Assembly: GCA_021463515.1 (NCBI GenBank)
Contig: JAJTYZ010000112.1
Span: 54,891 to 118,890, forward strand
DNA from: Chthoniobacterales bacterium
Lineage (GTDB): Bacteria > Verrucomicrobiota > Verrucomicrobiia > Chthoniobacterales > JACTMZ01
Length of the DNA: 64,000 bases
Direction of reading: 5' to 3'
Shown here: piece by piece, positions 28,774-38,954 of the stretch
Layout of the letters: every line of letters starts with the position of its first letter
Position numbering within the stretch: the stretch's first letter is position 1
Program-made: the position numbers and the translations under genes
The notes under the pieces: generated by a model
Databases searched by the model: none
Told to the model about the DNA's origin: nothing
Seen by the model: the letters and a program-made list of their open reading frames with translations, nothing else

Positions 28774-30227
28774 GATGCTAACTCCTCGATTTTCACTTCG
28801 TGTTTTTGACCTTCGATTTGCATGACATAATGCCTCGTGACGCTCTGCGTCGGCTGCGGAGTGACCGAGAAAATTGGCTTTTCGGGTGGGGGCCCTTGGA
28901 TGAGTCGCTCCGTTTCGACGGGAAACATGGCAAAAAGCACCGCCGTTTCATCATCGAAAGGCATATCCTTTTCTTTAAGTTTATCGCGCAGGCTGGGCAT
29001 AGCAGGTTCCAACAAATCCGCAGGGCGTACAGACACAACCTGCTTGCCACTTTGCTTTTCTACGAGGGCAAGAAGCTCCTTATCCACAGGGCCCGGGGTA
29101 CGTCCATATTTTCCGAGAACGACATCCTGCGCCGGTTGCGAAATCATTTTCCAACGACCGAATTTCACATTGAGCATGGCCTGAGTTCCCACAATCTGCG
29201 AGGTGGGCGTGACCAACGGAATGTAACCTAAGGCTGCACGCACATGAGGCATTTCTTGAAGCACCTCCTCATAACGCTCCGCCATGCCTTGGTCTTTTAG
29301 CTGATTGCGAAAATTGCTCAGCATTCCCCCAGGAACTTGGTAAGTGAGAATGTCCACATCCACCCGCTCATTCGCCGGGTTGGTGAAGGATTTTAATTCC
29401 TCATAAACTTTTTCAAAATGCCTCCGCAAACGCACGAGACGTTCGCGATCGTATTCGGGACAACGCGGATGCCCTTCCAGCAGCGCCATCATGCGCAAGG
29501 TGTCGGGTTGTGCGGTGCCATTGGCAAATGGAACGATAGATGTTTCCACCGCATCCACACCGGCCTCAATGGCGGCAATGTAAGCTGACGCCGCCAGCCC
29601 TGCGGTGTCATGGCTGTGCAAAATGATGGGAACGCGAAGGCGACGTTTCAACTCGCGCACCAGGTCATAGGCCATTTTCGGCGTGATGAGTCCGGCCATG
29701 TCTTTAATGGCTACCGACTGACATCCCATGCCCACGAGCGCGTCCCCCATTTGCACAAAAGCTTTAAGGGTGTGAACGGGACTGATCGTATAGCAAATTT
29801 CTCCCCGCGCGTGTTTGCCCGCCGCTAAGGTTGCACGGATGGCCGTTTCCAAATTCCGCGGATCATTAAGAGCGTCAAAAATTCGCAACACATCAATTCC
29901 ACGATTCGTTGTACAACGCACAAACGCCTCCACGACATCATCGGGGAAGCTGGTGTATTGCACTATATTTTGGCCACGCAGCAACATGCTATGCGGCGTT
30001 TTAGGCGCACCTTTTTTTATGGCAGTAATACGGTCAAACGGATTTTCGCCAAGATAACGCAAAGACGCATCAATCGTCGCACCGCCCCATGTTTCGAGTT
30101 GGTAAAATCCGAGAGCATCCAAATCTTCTAACGCCGGAAGCATCTGCGGCGTTTTCATGCGGGTGGCTGCAATGGATTGATGCCCGTCACGCAGGACAGT
30201 GTTAACGAAGGCAACGCGCTTGTTCAT
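28770..30227 (-). CDS. Carboxyltransferase (5S transcarboxylase / OadA / PycB-type), no biotinyl domain
   Basis: VNTVLRDGHQSIAATRMKT, ETWGGATIDASLRYLGENPFDR, HSHDTAGLAASAYIAAIEAGVDAVETSI; C-terminus lacks a biotinylation MKM motif. Confidence 0.92.
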   Translation of the reverse strand: MNKRVAFVNTVLRDGHQSIAATRMKTPQMLPALEDLDALGFYQLETWGGATIDASLRYLGENPFDRITAIKKGAPKTPHSMLLRGQNIVQYTSFPDDVVEAFVRCTTNRGIDVLRIFDALNDPRNLETAIRATLAAGKHARGEICYTISPVHTLKAFVQMGDALVGMGCQSVAIKDMAGLITPKMAYDLVRELKRRLRVPIILHSHDTAGLAASAYIAAIEAGVDAVETSIVPFANGTAQPDTLRMMALLEGHPRCPEYDRERLVRLRRHFEKVYEELKSFTNPANERVDVDILTYQVPGGMLSNFRNQLKDQGMAERYEEVLQEMPHVRAALGYIPLVTPTSQIVGTQAMLNVKFGRWKMISQPAQDVVLGKYGRTPGPVDKELLALVEKQSGKQVVSVRPADLLEPAMPSLRDKLKEKDMPFDDETAVLFAMFPVETERLIQGPPPEKPIFSVTPQPTQSVTRHYVMQIEGQKHEVKIEELAS

Positions 30228-30372
30228 TAGTTGAGCTAATAATACGTAAGAACTCCACACAAGGCAACCCCAAGTCGTTGTTTCATTTTATTGGGGAAAA
30301 AAATGGTCATCGAACATCATTCGGCATTGCGCTCAAGGTCTCCCTGCACGTAATTTTCGCTGCAAAATTTCC

Positions 30373-32151
30373 ATGCGAAAACGCTCTGCAATACGTTGCT
30401 TATTTGTCTTCTTGTTTGGCGTGGCGACCTTGAGCATTTCTTCCTCCCTTGCTGCCATGAGTCGCCCTCTCACATTTTGCAATCCGCTGGATATGTCCTA
30501 CCGATTTGCTCTCGCAGATAATCCCATTACTGCCGGCATTTCCGCTCGTGAAGCGGCGGATCCCACGGTCATTTTTCATCAAGGACAATTCTGGCTTTTT
30601 GCTTCAAAAAGCGGAGGCTACTGGCATTCACGTGATCTTGTTCATTGGGAGTTTATCCACCCCACCGGCTATCCTCTCGAAGAATATGCGCCCACAGTCG
30701 CCATCGTCGGCAACCACTGGGTACTCCTCAATTCCGAGGGAACGGGGATTTACACCACGGACAATCCGGCTCACGGGCAATGGACAAAAGTGCGCACGAT
30801 AGAGCGTGTCAGCGATCCGGCATTGTTTCTCGATGATGATGGAAAGCTCTATCTTTATTCCGGTTCCTCCAATGTCTTGCCGATTATGGGTGTGGAGTTG
30901 GACCCCGCCAAAAACTTCGAACCTGTGGGGGATTCCAAACCTCTCCTTTCGCTCGATCCCCTGCGGCGCGGATGGGAAGCGCGATACCCCTTTGCGACCG
31001 ATGAAGAAATTCGCAATTCGCCGGGTGTGTCGTATCTCGAAGGCTCGTGGATGACAAAACACAAGGGCATTTACTATTTGCAATACGCCGCACCGGGCAC
31101 GGAATTGAAAGGTTATGCCGATGGTGTTTTCACATCAGAGCAACCGCTGGGAGAATTTCACTATGCTCCTTACAGTCCGTTTTCTTATCGTCCGACCGGC
31201 TTTGCACCCTCGGCGGGGCATGGCAGCATATTTGCAGATGCGGACGGACGCCTGTGGCATGCAACGACGCATTTAGTGGGCGTGAGATTTAATTTTGAGC
31301 GGCGACTTGGCATTCATCCGGCAGCATTTTTGCCCAATAAAAAGGGGCCGGATCAACTCGTAGCGGACACTTATCTTGGGGATTATCCACAGCTCGCCGC
31401 AGGGCAAAACCGTGACTCTCGCGCAAGCAAGCTTGTAGGGTGGATGTTGCTTTCCCTACGCAAACCCGCCATCGCTTCCTCCACCCTCGATGACTCGCAC
31501 GGGACGGCAAAAGCCTTTGATGAAAATATCGCAACGTCATGGGCCGCGGCTACGGGAAATCCAAGTGAATGGCTACAGGTAGATTTTGGCAAACCATGCC
31601 GCATCGAAGCAGTGCAGATCAATTTTGCGGATGTACATTCCACAGCGTACGGACATCTCGAAGATGCATATCGTTATGTCTTGGAAGTTTCGGATGATGG
31701 AGACACGTGGCGGACGCTCGTTGATCGTCGAGACAACACACGAGACGCACCGCATGAATATATTCAGCTTGAACAATCCACCACGGCACGTTTTGCACGC
31801 ATTACAAATGTCCACACGCCTGGGGGTGCGGTGTTTTCCTTGAGCGGGCTTCGCTTTTTTGGAAATGGATTGGGAGAAGTGCCACCGCCAGTGAGGGGAA
31901 TAAAAGCGGAGCGGCAGACGAATCGCCGATTGATGAAAGTTTCGTGGGATAAAAACAAAAACACCGATTTTTTTATCGTGCGCTATGGCATTCGGCCTGA
32001 CCGACTCACTCAAAATTGGCAAGTTTACGAAGGTGAATCTGTCGTCATTCCCGGACTCAATACCGAGGAAGAGTATTTTGTCGCCGTAGATGCCGTGAAT
32101 GATACGGGCATCGCCCGTGGCACCGAAACGATCAAGGTATCCGCACCGTGA
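30373..32151 (+). CDS. Glycoside hydrolase family 43-like protein with F5/8 type C-like and fibronectin III-like domains
   Basis: AADPTVIFHQGQFWLFASKSGGYWHSRDLVHWEFI; ATSWAAATGNPSEWLQVDFGKPCRIEAVQINF. Confidence 0.85.
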   Translation: MRKRSAIRCLFVFLFGVATLSISSSLAAMSRPLTFCNPLDMSYRFALADNPITAGISAREAADPTVIFHQGQFWLFASKSGGYWHSRDLVHWEFIHPTGYPLEEYAPTVAIVGNHWVLLNSEGTGIYTTDNPAHGQWTKVRTIERVSDPALFLDDDGKLYLYSGSSNVLPIMGVELDPAKNFEPVGDSKPLLSLDPLRRGWEARYPFATDEEIRNSPGVSYLEGSWMTKHKGIYYLQYAAPGTELKGYADGVFTSEQPLGEFHYAPYSPFSYRPTGFAPSAGHGSIFADADGRLWHATTHLVGVRFNFERRLGIHPAAFLPNKKGPDQLVADTYLGDYPQLAAGQNRDSRASKLVGWMLLSLRKPAIASSTLDDSHGTAKAFDENIATSWAAATGNPSEWLQVDFGKPCRIEAVQINFADVHSTAYGHLEDAYRYVLEVSDDGDTWRTLVDRRDNTRDAPHEYIQLEQSTTARFARITNVHTPGGAVFSLSGLRFFGNGLGEVPPPVRGIKAERQTNRRLMKVSWDKNKNTDFFIVRYGIRPDRLTQNWQVYEGESVVIPGLNTEEEYFVAVDAVNDTGIARGTETIKVSAP

Positions 32152-32185
32152 CAGAGCGAGCCATTCCGAGTTAACGTTATTCGCT

Positions 32186-34675
32186 ATGCCGCCCGAAAAA
32201 TTAACGCCTATGATGCGCCAGTATTTGGACATCCGGCGCGATCTTCCGCAGAACACTCTGCTATTTTTTCGGCTGGGCGATTTTTACGAGATGTTTTTTG
32301 ACGACGCCCGTGAGGCGTCAGCAATTCTCAATGTGGCTCTCACCAAACGCGGGGACACTCCGATGTGTGGTGTTCCCTACCACAGTGCTCGCGCCTATGT
32401 GGCAAAACTCGTCGAAGCGGGCAAACGGGTGGCCATTTGCGATCAAGTAGGCGAAGTCACTCCGGGAAAATTGGTACGGCGTGAAATTTCGAGAATTTTG
32501 AGCGCAGGAACGCTCGATGATTTCGGGCTTGAGGACACCCGACACAACTACCTTGCGGCGATTTACCCGGCAAAAGCCGTATTTGGCCTCGCATGGCTCG
32601 ATCTTAGCACGGGAGAATTTCGCCTCACACAAATCGCCAACGCCGCCTTACTCACGGATCAACTTTCACGACTTCAACCCGGGGAAATCCTCACGCCGGA
32701 CAACGCGACGACTCTCCCTGCTCTGGCCTTTTCTACGACGCCCCATGACGGTTTTGCCTTCGACTCAACGCAGGCGACGGATTTACTCAAGGAACATTTT
32801 CACGTGCAATCGCTCGACGGCTTTGGCTGCGCGGATTTGCCTTGGGGCGTAGGTGCCGCAGGAGCCCTGCTTCATTATGTCACTCGCAGTCTGCGCCGCG
32901 AGGCGACACACCTCATGGTGCCGAAGCCATGGCATGTCACGGAATATGTGCAACTTGATGCCGTCACGCAGTCCAATCTCGAGCTGGTTGAAACACGCAG
33001 TACCGAAGGCACAAGTTTGCGAGACGCCGTCGATCGCACTCTTACTCCAATGGGAGCGCGACTGCTGCGGGAATGGCTCCTGCATCCACTCCGCGACCTT
33101 ACGGCGATCCTACGGCGGCAAGACTTAATAGGCATCTTCCATGATGCACCCACTCTTCTTGCCGCCGTGCGAGACATTTTGCGCGACATGCGCGATATGG
33201 AACGTGCGGTTTCTCGATTGAGTTTGGCGTCGGGTAATGCACGCGACCTCGCGGCTCTCCGCGCCTCTCTGACCCTTCTCCCCACTCTGCGTTCGGCACT
33301 CGCGGAGGATGAAAACTCTCTCCTTGCCGCTTCCGCAGTGCGTTTGCAAACATTCGATTCGCTCGTATCACTGCTTAAATCCGCCGTCGTTGATGACCCG
33401 CCGCCCAGTACGCGCGATGGAGGAATGATTCGTGAGGGCTACCATGCCGACCTCGATGCACTTCGCCACGCCGGAACCGAAGGACGCCGTTGGATCGCGG
33501 AGCTTCAGGAAAACGAAATCATCCGCACCGGAATCAAATCGCTCAAAATTCGCTACAACTCCGTCTTTGGCTATTACATCGAAGTTACAAAAAGTAATTT
33601 GGCTGCCGTTCCCGACGACTACACACGCAAACAAACCACCGCCAACGCCGAACGTTTTATTACGCCTCAACTAAAAGAAATGGAAGGCCGTATTCTCGGT
33701 GGTGAAGAACGTGCCCGTGCGCTCGAAGAAGAAATTTTCGCGCAGCTTCGTTTATCCGTACTGGAAGCACTCACCGCCCTGCAAGAAACCGCGCGTCTTG
33801 TGGCGGAAATTGATGCCCTAGCCGGCCTCGCGGAAACCGCACGTACGTTCCGTTACATCCGCCCAAAGCTCACCGCCGATGGTTCGATAAAAATTACAGA
33901 CGGACGGCATCCTGTCCTCGATCAAACGATGTCCGCCGGTCGTTTTGTTCCCAATGACACGGACCTTGGTAACGACAAGCATCGCCTCGTGATTCTCACC
34001 GGCCCCAATATGGCGGGAAAAAGCACTTACATCCGTCAAGTCGCCCTTCTCGTTCTTCTCGCTCACACCGGGAGTTTCATTCCTGCTGCGGCCGCGGAAA
34101 TCGGTCTTGTGGATCGTATTTTTACCCGCGTCGGTGCGACGGATGATTTGGCGCGTGGACAATCTACATTCATGGTGGAAATGAACGAGACGGCAAACAT
34201 CCTTAATAATGCCACCGCACAAAGCCTCGTCATTTTAGATGAAATTGGACGCGGCACCTCCACCTTCGATGGACTTTCCATTGCGTGGAGTGTGGCCGAG
34301 CATCTTCATGATGTCACCGGATGTCGCACGCTTTTTGCCACGCATTACCATGAGCTGACCGATCTCGCCCGCACCCGCCCGGGCGTGACCAATTGCAATG
34401 TGGCCGTGCGTGAATGGAATGATGACATTATTTTTCTACGTAAAATCATTCCGGGCCCTGCCGATCAAAGTTACGGCATTCAAGTGGCACGCTTAGCCGG
34501 TTTGCCCGCTCCTATCCTGAAACGCGCCCGCGAAATTCTTACCAATTTGGAGCAATCGGAACTCAATGCCGAGGGAAAGCCGGCTTTTGCTGAAAGGCGT
34601 CGTCGCCCTCACAAACTGCGTGCCTTTGCCTCACAATTGGACCTCTTTGAGGATTCAGAAACCGCTCACGATTGA
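32186..34675 (+). CDS. mutS: DNA mismatch repair protein MutS
   Basis: TPMMRQYLDIRRDLPQNTLLFFRLGDFYEMFFDDA; TGPNMAGKSTYIRQVALLVLLAHTGSFIPA; DEIGRGTSTFDGLSIAW. Confidence 0.98.
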   Translation: MPPEKLTPMMRQYLDIRRDLPQNTLLFFRLGDFYEMFFDDAREASAILNVALTKRGDTPMCGVPYHSARAYVAKLVEAGKRVAICDQVGEVTPGKLVRREISRILSAGTLDDFGLEDTRHNYLAAIYPAKAVFGLAWLDLSTGEFRLTQIANAALLTDQLSRLQPGEILTPDNATTLPALAFSTTPHDGFAFDSTQATDLLKEHFHVQSLDGFGCADLPWGVGAAGALLHYVTRSLRREATHLMVPKPWHVTEYVQLDAVTQSNLELVETRSTEGTSLRDAVDRTLTPMGARLLREWLLHPLRDLTAILRRQDLIGIFHDAPTLLAAVRDILRDMRDMERAVSRLSLASGNARDLAALRASLTLLPTLRSALAEDENSLLAASAVRLQTFDSLVSLLKSAVVDDPPPSTRDGGMIREGYHADLDALRHAGTEGRRWIAELQENEIIRTGIKSLKIRYNSVFGYYIEVTKSNLAAVPDDYTRKQTTANAERFITPQLKEMEGRILGGEERARALEEEIFAQLRLSVLEALTALQETARLVAEIDALAGLAETARTFRYIRPKLTADGSIKITDGRHPVLDQTMSAGRFVPNDTDLGNDKHRLVILTGPNMAGKSTYIRQVALLVLLAHTGSFIPAAAAEIGLVDRIFTRVGATDDLARGQSTFMVEMNETANILNNATAQSLVILDEIGRGTSTFDGLSIAWSVAEHLHDVTGCRTLFATHYHELTDLARTRPGVTNCNVAVREWNDDIIFLRKIIPGPADQSYGIQVARLAGLPAPILKRAREILTNLEQSELNAEGKPAFAERRRRPHKLRAFASQLDLFEDSETAHD

Positions 34676-34698
34676 CGCGGGAGCCACGCACTGGGAGA

Positions 34699-35520
34699 AT
34701 GGACGCCATGCAGAACTTGCGATTTACGAAAATGAACGGTGCCGGGAATGACTTCATTTTGCTGGATAACCGCGAGGGCGGCATTTCTCTCGACAGCGCA
34801 CAAATTGCCCGCTTATGCAATCGTCATCGAGGCATTGGTGCCGACGGACTTCTCGTCGTTGAAAAAGCACAAGGAAAGGCCGATTGGCGGATGCGTTACT
34901 ACAATGCCGATGGTGCGGAGGCCGAAATGTGTGGCAACGGAGCACGCTGCTTCGCCCGCTTTGTTCACAAACTGGCTCCCGCAAGAAATAATACGATCAG
35001 CTTTGAAACTCCCGCCGGCCTCATCACCGCCACGCTTCAAAATGAGGCTGTTTCTCTCGGCATGAGCGACCCAAGCCCGCTCGCTGAAGCTCTGGAATTG
35101 GACGTCGCCGGACAAAAGCTCGCCGTTTATTCCATCAACACCGGTGTGCCGCACGCGATAGTTTTCGTGGATGATCTCGAAGGAACGGATGTGGCCAAAG
35201 TCGGTGCAGCACTACGCCTCCACAATCACTTCCAGCCTCGTGGCACAAATGCCAATTTTGTCCGTCAGCTCGGGCCTCAAAATCTCGCCCTACGCACCTA
35301 CGAGCGCGGTGTAGAAGCCGAGACTCTCGCATGCGGCACAGGTGTTGTGGCCTCTGCACTCACCCTCGCCGCTCTCACCGATGTAAAATCCCCGGTGCAT
35401 GTTCTCGTCAAGGGCGGCGACACTCTTGCCGTCAGTTTTCAACGCAAAGGCAAACGCTTCACCCATGTCGTTCTTACAGGCCCGGCAGATTTTGTCTTTG
35501 AAGGTACGGTCACCGTTTAG
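34699..35520 (+). CDS. dapF: Diaminopimelate epimerase
   Basis: FTKMNGAGNDFILLDN; NADGAEAEMCGNGARCFARF; ETLACGTGVVASAL. Confidence 0.97.
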   Translation: MDAMQNLRFTKMNGAGNDFILLDNREGGISLDSAQIARLCNRHRGIGADGLLVVEKAQGKADWRMRYYNADGAEAEMCGNGARCFARFVHKLAPARNNTISFETPAGLITATLQNEAVSLGMSDPSPLAEALELDVAGQKLAVYSINTGVPHAIVFVDDLEGTDVAKVGAALRLHNHFQPRGTNANFVRQLGPQNLALRTYERGVEAETLACGTGVVASALTLAALTDVKSPVHVLVKGGDTLAVSFQRKGKRFTHVVLTGPADFVFEGTVTV

Positions 35521-35532
35521 TTCACTTCACTC

Positions 35533-36411
35533 ATGTTTGTTGGCACCAGCACCGCACTTATTACGCCCTTCCGTGACGGGAAAGTGGATCATGAAGGATT
35601 TCGCCGCCTCATTGAGGCTCAAATCGCAGGTGGCGTGAATGGCATTGTTCCCGTGGGCACAACCGGCGAGTCGCCGACCCTTTCCCATGAGGAACATTGT
35701 GATGTCATTCAATCCGCGGTCGAAATCGCGGCGGGTCGCGTCAACGTGATTGGCGGCACCGGTTCCAACGCCACGGATGAAGCCATCGCACTCACGCAAG
35801 CGGCAGAAAAAGCCGGCGCAGACGGTGCGCTCATTGTGGCTCCCTATTACAACAAACCGTCACCCGAAGGCCTTTACCGTCATTTTCGTGCCATCGCCGA
35901 AGCAACGAAATTACCCATCATTTTATACAGCATCCCCGGACGTTGCGGGATCGAAATTAGCCTTTCCACCGTAACACGCCTCGCGGCAGATTGCCCCAAC
36001 ATTGTCGCCATTAAGGAAGCCGGCGGCAGTGTGGAGCGGGTAAGTCAGCTTCGACAAACGTTGCCCGATACCTTCGCCATTCTCTCCGGCGACGATTCTC
36101 TCACCCTGCCTTTCCTATCTGTCGGTGCTGTCGGTCTTATCAGCGTCGCGTCCAATGTCGCTCCCGCACTTGTTTCCGAACTCGTTTGTACCGCTCGCGA
36201 AGGGAACATGACACGAGCGGAGGAACTTCACCGTCGCCTTTATCCACTCTTCAAAAATCTTTTCATCGAAAGCAATCCGGCTCCGGTTAAATACGCCCTT
36301 TCATTAACCATGGGACTTTCTCCCGAGCTACGTTTGCCATTGGTGGAAATGTCGGAAAAAAACCGCACAATCGTTCGTGATACTTTAGCAGACCTCCAAT
36401 TACATTCATGA
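35533..36411 (+). CDS. dapA: 4-hydroxy-tetrahydrodipicolinate synthase
   Basis: GTSTALITPFRDGKVDHEGFRRLIEAQIAGGVNGIVPVGTTGESPTLSHEEH; YNKPSPEGLYRHF. Confidence 0.98.
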   Translation: MFVGTSTALITPFRDGKVDHEGFRRLIEAQIAGGVNGIVPVGTTGESPTLSHEEHCDVIQSAVEIAAGRVNVIGGTGSNATDEAIALTQAAEKAGADGALIVAPYYNKPSPEGLYRHFRAIAEATKLPIILYSIPGRCGIEISLSTVTRLAADCPNIVAIKEAGGSVERVSQLRQTLPDTFAILSGDDSLTLPFLSVGAVGLISVASNVAPALVSELVCTAREGNMTRAEELHRRLYPLFKNLFIESNPAPVKYALSLTMGLSPELRLPLVEMSEKNRTIVRDTLADLQLHS

Positions 36412-37166
36412 CCACCACCCCACTCCGCCTCTGCATTTACGGCTCCAAAGGTCGCATGGGTCAGGCACTCATTCGCTGCGCTGCAGAAGATTCCGCACTT
36501 CGCGTCACCGGAGAAATTGATGCCGGCGATGATTTTGCCGCTGCGCTAAATCAATGCGATGGCGTTATTGATTTTTCCGTCACCCATATTACTTCCACCG
36601 TCGCGAAAGCCTGCGCGGATGCCGGAAAAATGCTCGTCATTGGCACCACAGGGCACGAATTACCCGAGCGTGAACTTATTAAACAAGCGGCAGAAAAAAT
36701 TCCTCTTGTTTTTTCACCCAACTACAGCGTCGGAGTGAACACCCTCTTTTGGCTTACACGCAAAGCCGCAGAAATTCTCGGCCCAACCTTCGATCTCGAA
36801 GTCGTCGAAATGCACCATCGGCTTAAGAAAGATGCTCCGTCCGGCACCGCCCGGCACCTTGCAGAAATTCTCGCTGAAGTGAGAAATCTGGATTACGTCG
36901 AAGCTTTTCGTCATGGCCGCGCAGGAATTGTAGGCGAACGAACGCAGGACGAAATTGGTATTCACGCCCTACGCGGGGGTGATGTTGTCGGCGACCATAC
37001 GGTTATTTATGCCGCACCCGGCGAACGCCTCGAACTAACGCATAAGGCTTCCAGTCGCGACACCTTTGCGCGTGGCGCACTCCGTGCGGCGCAATGGGCG
37101 GTGAGTCGTCCGCCCGGCCTTTATGATATGCAAGATGTATTGGGACTTAAATCCGGTACTCTCTAG
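36408..37166 (+). CDS. dapB: 4-hydroxy-tetrahydrodipicolinate reductase
   Basis: YGSKGRMGQALIRCA; VIGTTGHE; SPNYSVGVNTLF; EVVEMHHRLKKDAPSGTA; ATGA overlap with dapA. Confidence 0.97.
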   Translation: MTTTPLRLCIYGSKGRMGQALIRCAAEDSALRVTGEIDAGDDFAAALNQCDGVIDFSVTHITSTVAKACADAGKMLVIGTTGHELPERELIKQAAEKIPLVFSPNYSVGVNTLFWLTRKAAEILGPTFDLEVVEMHHRLKKDAPSGTARHLAEILAEVRNLDYVEAFRHGRAGIVGERTQDEIGIHALRGGDVVGDHTVIYAAPGERLELTHKASSRDTFARGALRAAQWAVSRPPGLYDMQDVLGLKSGTL

Positions 37167-37286
37167 CATACAACGACAATGACCAAAGAGCACACCGGTC
37201 TCACGCGGCATTAAAACACACTGACTATGATTTTCGGGGTTCACTTCTTGACGCTTGCGGGCGAGGCTCCTAGCTTTTCAAGGTTT

Positions 37287-38447
37287 ATGCCGCCTCTCCG
37301 CGCTATCTGTGGATTATTTTTCACTGCCTGTTTTCTTCTCGCAGTGTCGTCCTCTCTTGCCCAACCCCCCAAACCTCCGGTTGATGGACATGCAGAAGCG
37401 GCGGCACTCCTGCAGCAAGCTCGTGATTACGAAGCATCCGGCGACACAAAACGCGCCTCTTCCATTTACCGCGACATCGTCAAACGGTATAGCATTTCCT
37501 CCTCTGCTCCGGCGGCGCAATTTCGCGTTGCGGAATTGATCGAACAGTCCGGCAATAAAAACAAAGCCTTCGATGCTTACGCAAAGCTTATCGAAAATTA
37601 TCCGCAATCCCGTGAATTTGAACGTGCCGCAACAGCTCAATTGGCCATCGCCGATGACTTCATGCACCGCCGTCGCTACGAGCGTGCGGAGGAAATGTAC
37701 AAGAGCATTCTCGCCAGTGCGCCTTATGCGAAGTTTGCGCCCGCTGCCCAATTCAAACTCGGTCAAAGTCTCGAAAATCGTAAAGAATACGACAAGGCCG
37801 TTGCCGCCTATCAGATAATTGTGGACCGGTACAGCACCAGCGACTACGCCGATGACGCTCTTTACCAAATAGGCTTTGTGCAATTAAGCGAAGCGCGTTC
37901 GCGCTCCAAAGACCTCTCGGCAGCCATTGATGCCAAAAACACATTTGACGAATTCCTCATGGAATATCCCAACAGCGAAAAGGCGGCGCAAGCACGCGAG
38001 AATCTCGCGCTGATGAGCGGACGAGAAACAACCGACATCCTTTCAATCGCCAAATTTTACGATCGCAGCAACAACTACCGCGCTGCCGTTATTTACTATT
38101 CCGATCTCGTGCGACGTCAACCCGGCTCGGAAGACGCCAAGCTGGCTAGTGAGCGCATTGAGGAAATTCGTGCCATGGTAGGCGACGAAGAATTGCGCTC
38201 CAGTCCCGAACGCGAAGAAACCGGTGATCGTGTCGCCATGCGGCGACGTATGGCCAATCAAGTCGAAACATCGGCCCTCAGCAATTACGCAGGCCCTCCC
38301 ACGGCGGCTGTGGCTCCCAAGGAGGAACTTCCACCGCCTCGTCCGCAGCTCCGCACCTCCACGCGTGATGTTCGTCCCCTTGATGCGGGTTCCGGCCTCA
38401 TGCCTCCCACACTCCCATCCGTAGAACCCGAACTTCCCATCGAATGA
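37287..38447 (+). CDS. Tetratricopeptide repeat protein (BamD/YbgF-like)
   Basis: Signal peptide; repeated KAFDAYAKLIENYPQSREFERAATAQLAIAD-type TPRs. Confidence 0.8.
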   Translation: MPPLRAICGLFFTACFLLAVSSSLAQPPKPPVDGHAEAAALLQQARDYEASGDTKRASSIYRDIVKRYSISSSAPAAQFRVAELIEQSGNKNKAFDAYAKLIENYPQSREFERAATAQLAIADDFMHRRRYERAEEMYKSILASAPYAKFAPAAQFKLGQSLENRKEYDKAVAAYQIIVDRYSTSDYADDALYQIGFVQLSEARSRSKDLSAAIDAKNTFDEFLMEYPNSEKAAQARENLALMSGRETTDILSIAKFYDRSNNYRAAVIYYSDLVRRQPGSEDAKLASERIEEIRAMVGDEELRSSPEREETGDRVAMRRRMANQVETSALSNYAGPPTAAVAPKEELPPPRPQLRTSTRDVRPLDAGSGLMPPTLPSVEPELPIE

Positions 38448-38950
38448 CACGCATCCTAGTCATCCCCGCGCTGTGTGCCGCCTTGCTTCTCGGTGGTTGC
38501 TACACGCTGGGTGAAACAAAGCCGAGCATGATGAAGCAAATTGAAACGCTCTCCGTTCCGGTTTCAAAAAACACAACCCTCGAGCCCAATGTCGAGGCCA
38601 TGTTGGCCGATTCCATCATCAAACAAGTCCAAAGCGACGGAACTTACGCGGTGAATTCCAAGGACCGTGCAGATGCGATTGTTTATACCACGCTTAAAGA
38701 AATTGAGCGCAAGCCCAGTCGTTCCGTGCGAGGCAACATCATTGCCACCAGCGAATATCTCCTCGTTGTCACGATTGACTACCGTGTTGTCGAACAAGCT
38801 TCCGGGCGGGTACTGATGTCGGGAACGGTCCATGGGCAAACCAGCTTTTTCACAACGCCCGATCTTCAAACCGCCGAAGCACAGGCCATGCCGCTGGCAT
38901 TCAACGACGCTGCCGTTCGGCTTACCAGTCGGCTTAGCGAAGGATTTTAA
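38444..38950 (+). CDS. lptE: LptE-like LPS-assembly lipoprotein
   Basis: Lipobox LLLGGC; ETLSVPVSKNTTLEPNVEAMLADSIIKQVQSDGTY typical of the LptE family. Confidence 0.75.
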   Translation: MTRILVIPALCAALLLGGCYTLGETKPSMMKQIETLSVPVSKNTTLEPNVEAMLADSIIKQVQSDGTYAVNSKDRADAIVYTTLKEIERKPSRSVRGNIIATSEYLLVVTIDYRVVEQASGRVLMSGTVHGQTSFFTTPDLQTAEAQAMPLAFNDAAVRLTSRLSEGF

Positions 38951-38954
38951 TCTC

